A stretch of 64,000 nucleotides of DNA. It comes from Myxococcus virescens (lineage in GTDB: Bacteria; Myxococcota; Myxococcia; Myxococcales; Myxococcaceae). The notes under the pieces are model-generated. The model searched no databases and had not been told where the DNA came from. It saw only the letters and a list, made by a program, of their open reading frames with translations. The position numbers were made by a program, and so were the translations under genes. Shown here in pieces: positions 63,114 through 64,000 of this stretch. Numbering within the stretch: the first letter of the stretch is position 1; every line of letters starts with the position of its first letter. Location of the stretch: the NCBI RefSeq assembly GCF_900101905.1, contig NZ_FNAJ01000009.1:145060-209059 (forward strand), read 5' to 3'.

Positions 63114-64000
63114 ATGGCCGTGCGTAACCTCTGCCTGCGTTGCCGCCGTCCCGAGAGCGCGTGTTATTGCGCGCAACTGCCGCCCCGGCTGGAGACTCGC
63201 ACGCGCGTCGTGTTCCTCCAGCACCCGCGCGAGAGCCGCGTGGCCATTGGCACCGCGCGCATGGCGCACCTGTCGCTGAGCAACTCCGAGCTGCATGAGG
63301 GCGTGGACTTCACCGGCCACCGGCGAATCGAGGAGCTGGCCGCGCAGCGGGACTCCGTCGCGGTGCTCTTCCCGGGCGAGGACGCCATCCCGGTGGAGGA
63401 GGCGCGGCTGAATCCTCCCAAGACGCTCATCGTCGTGGACGGCACCTGGCCGCAGGCAAAGAAGGTCGTGTCGCGCAACCCGGTGCTGGCCGGGCTGCCG
63501 CGCATCGGCTTCGTGCCGCGCCGGCCCAGCAACTACCGCATCCGCGCGGAGCCCGCGGACCACTGCGTGTCCACCATCGAGGCGGTGGTGGAGATGCTGG
63601 GCATCCTGGAAGGGGACCCCGCGCGCTTCGACACGATGCTGCGGGCCTTCGAGTACATGGTGGATACGCAGTTGGAGCGGCAATCCACGCGCACCTCACC
63701 CAATCGGCGCCGCATCTACTTCGGGCCGTGGCGTCCACCGCTGGAGCTGCGCTCGCTGGCGGAGCGCTTCGAGAAGCTCGTCGTCTTCTACGGCGAGGCG
63801 AACGCGCACCCCGCGGGCGGCGAGGAGATTCCCACCGAGCTGGTGCACGCGGTGGCGTGCCGTCCGGCCACGGGCGAGCGCTTCGAGGCCATCATCGCGC
63901 CGGAGCAGCCCCTGGCCTACAGCACGCCGCTGCACGTGGAGTTGTCGGAGGACGTCCTCCGCGCGGGCGAGCCCCGGGCCGAGGCGATGAAGCGCTTCGA
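63114..64000 (+). CDS. DTW-domain aminocarboxypropyltransferase fused to a degenerate DnaQ-like domain (partial)
   Basis: 295 residues visible; the gene runs off the right end. N-terminal zinc-ligand set C7-x2-C10 ... C17-x-C19, then a DTW/TDD domain with DGTWPQAKK (Asp109-Trp112), FVPRRPSNYRI and TIEAVVEML, as in enzymes that attach 3-amino-3-carboxypropyl to tRNA uridine from SAM. After about residue 215 a second domain begins (VVFYGEANAHPAGGEE). It resembles the start of DEDD exonucleases (DTETTG), with Tyr226 in place of the first Asp and Glu228 kept. It is divergent from rsmE. Confidence 0.8.
   Translation, partial: MAVRNLCLRCRRPESACYCAQLPPRLETRTRVVFLQHPRESRVAIGTARMAHLSLSNSELHEGVDFTGHRRIEELAAQRDSVAVLFPGEDAIPVEEARLNPPKTLIVVDGTWPQAKKVVSRNPVLAGLPRIGFVPRRPSNYRIRAEPADHCVSTIEAVVEMLGILEGDPARFDTMLRAFEYMVDTQLERQSTRTSPNRRRIYFGPWRPPLELRSLAERFEKLVVFYGEANAHPAGGEEIPTELVHAVACRPATGERFEAIIAPEQPLAYSTPLHVELSEDVLRAGEPRAEAMKRF

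Overview
The window is about 64 kb of high-GC DNA that reads as a Myxococcus chromosome, very close to M. xanthus. The grounds are codon use with strong third-position GC, many lipoproteins, a prolyl endopeptidase (48855-51047) whose catalytic part matches the M. xanthus enzyme as I remember it, a LonV-type Lon (51246-53702), several FHA/DUF4388, TPR and HEAT proteins, and near-universal bacterial housekeeping genes. No phage genome, IS element, CRISPR array or rRNA operon was seen.

Region 1 (1-9.7 kb) is the most unusual part: a same-strand cluster of secreted or membrane proteins. Three paralogous proteins (395-1327, 7481-8425, 8571-9641) have a signal peptide, a conserved domain of about 115 residues, and then a Hint (hedgehog/intein-type) autoprocessing domain that begins at a Gly-Cys-Tyr junction. 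Between them lie two copies of a single-pass membrane protein of unknown family (1429-2217, 5300-6094), two seven-bladed SBBP-repeat lipoproteins (2214-3575, 6107-7444) and one secreted subtilisin-like protease (3595-5175). The order is A-B-C-protease-B'-C'-A'-A''. The last two Hint genes are about 97% identical over their final 385 bp.

Region 2 (9.7-32.3 kb) holds ordinary and accessory genes in short units: unknown secreted proteins, a HEAT-repeat protein with a vitellogenin-like N-terminus, a MetE-fold protein, an FRG-domain protein, mutY with an SDR, a RecB-type nuclease with an Fe-S cysteine set, tcdA-tatD, DHH phosphoesterase, Maf, a TPR-metalloprotease lipoprotein, RlmI, a 22-cysteine protein and a UvrD-family helicase.

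Region 3 (32.3-42.8 kb) is housekeeping: rplM-rpsI, a PilT-like ATPase with a long proline-rich tail, a recX-bamD-TPR-FHA-selD series, an amidase, and rph-rdgB. Region 4 (42.9-45.2 kb) has six tRNA genes (Pro, Arg, His, Arg, Lys, Leu) with a solitary RecT/Bet-type annealing protein placed between them on the other strand.

Region 5 (45.2-53.8 kb) is a protein quality-control block: tig, clpP, clpX, prolyl endopeptidase, lonV, with convincing terminators between units. Region 6 (53.8-64 kb) has an oligopeptide ABC transporter lacking its ATPases, a stand-alone receiver protein, YqgE, a BolA-Grx4 pair, a DUF2914 membrane protein, PepP, RsmE and a DTW-domain protein that runs off the end and appears fused to a degenerate DnaQ-like exonuclease domain.

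A cross-cutting pattern is that many genes at unit boundaries lack a Shine-Dalgarno sequence and instead carry a TA-rich hexamer ending 7-11 nt before the start codon, which would give leaderless or nearly leaderless mRNAs.
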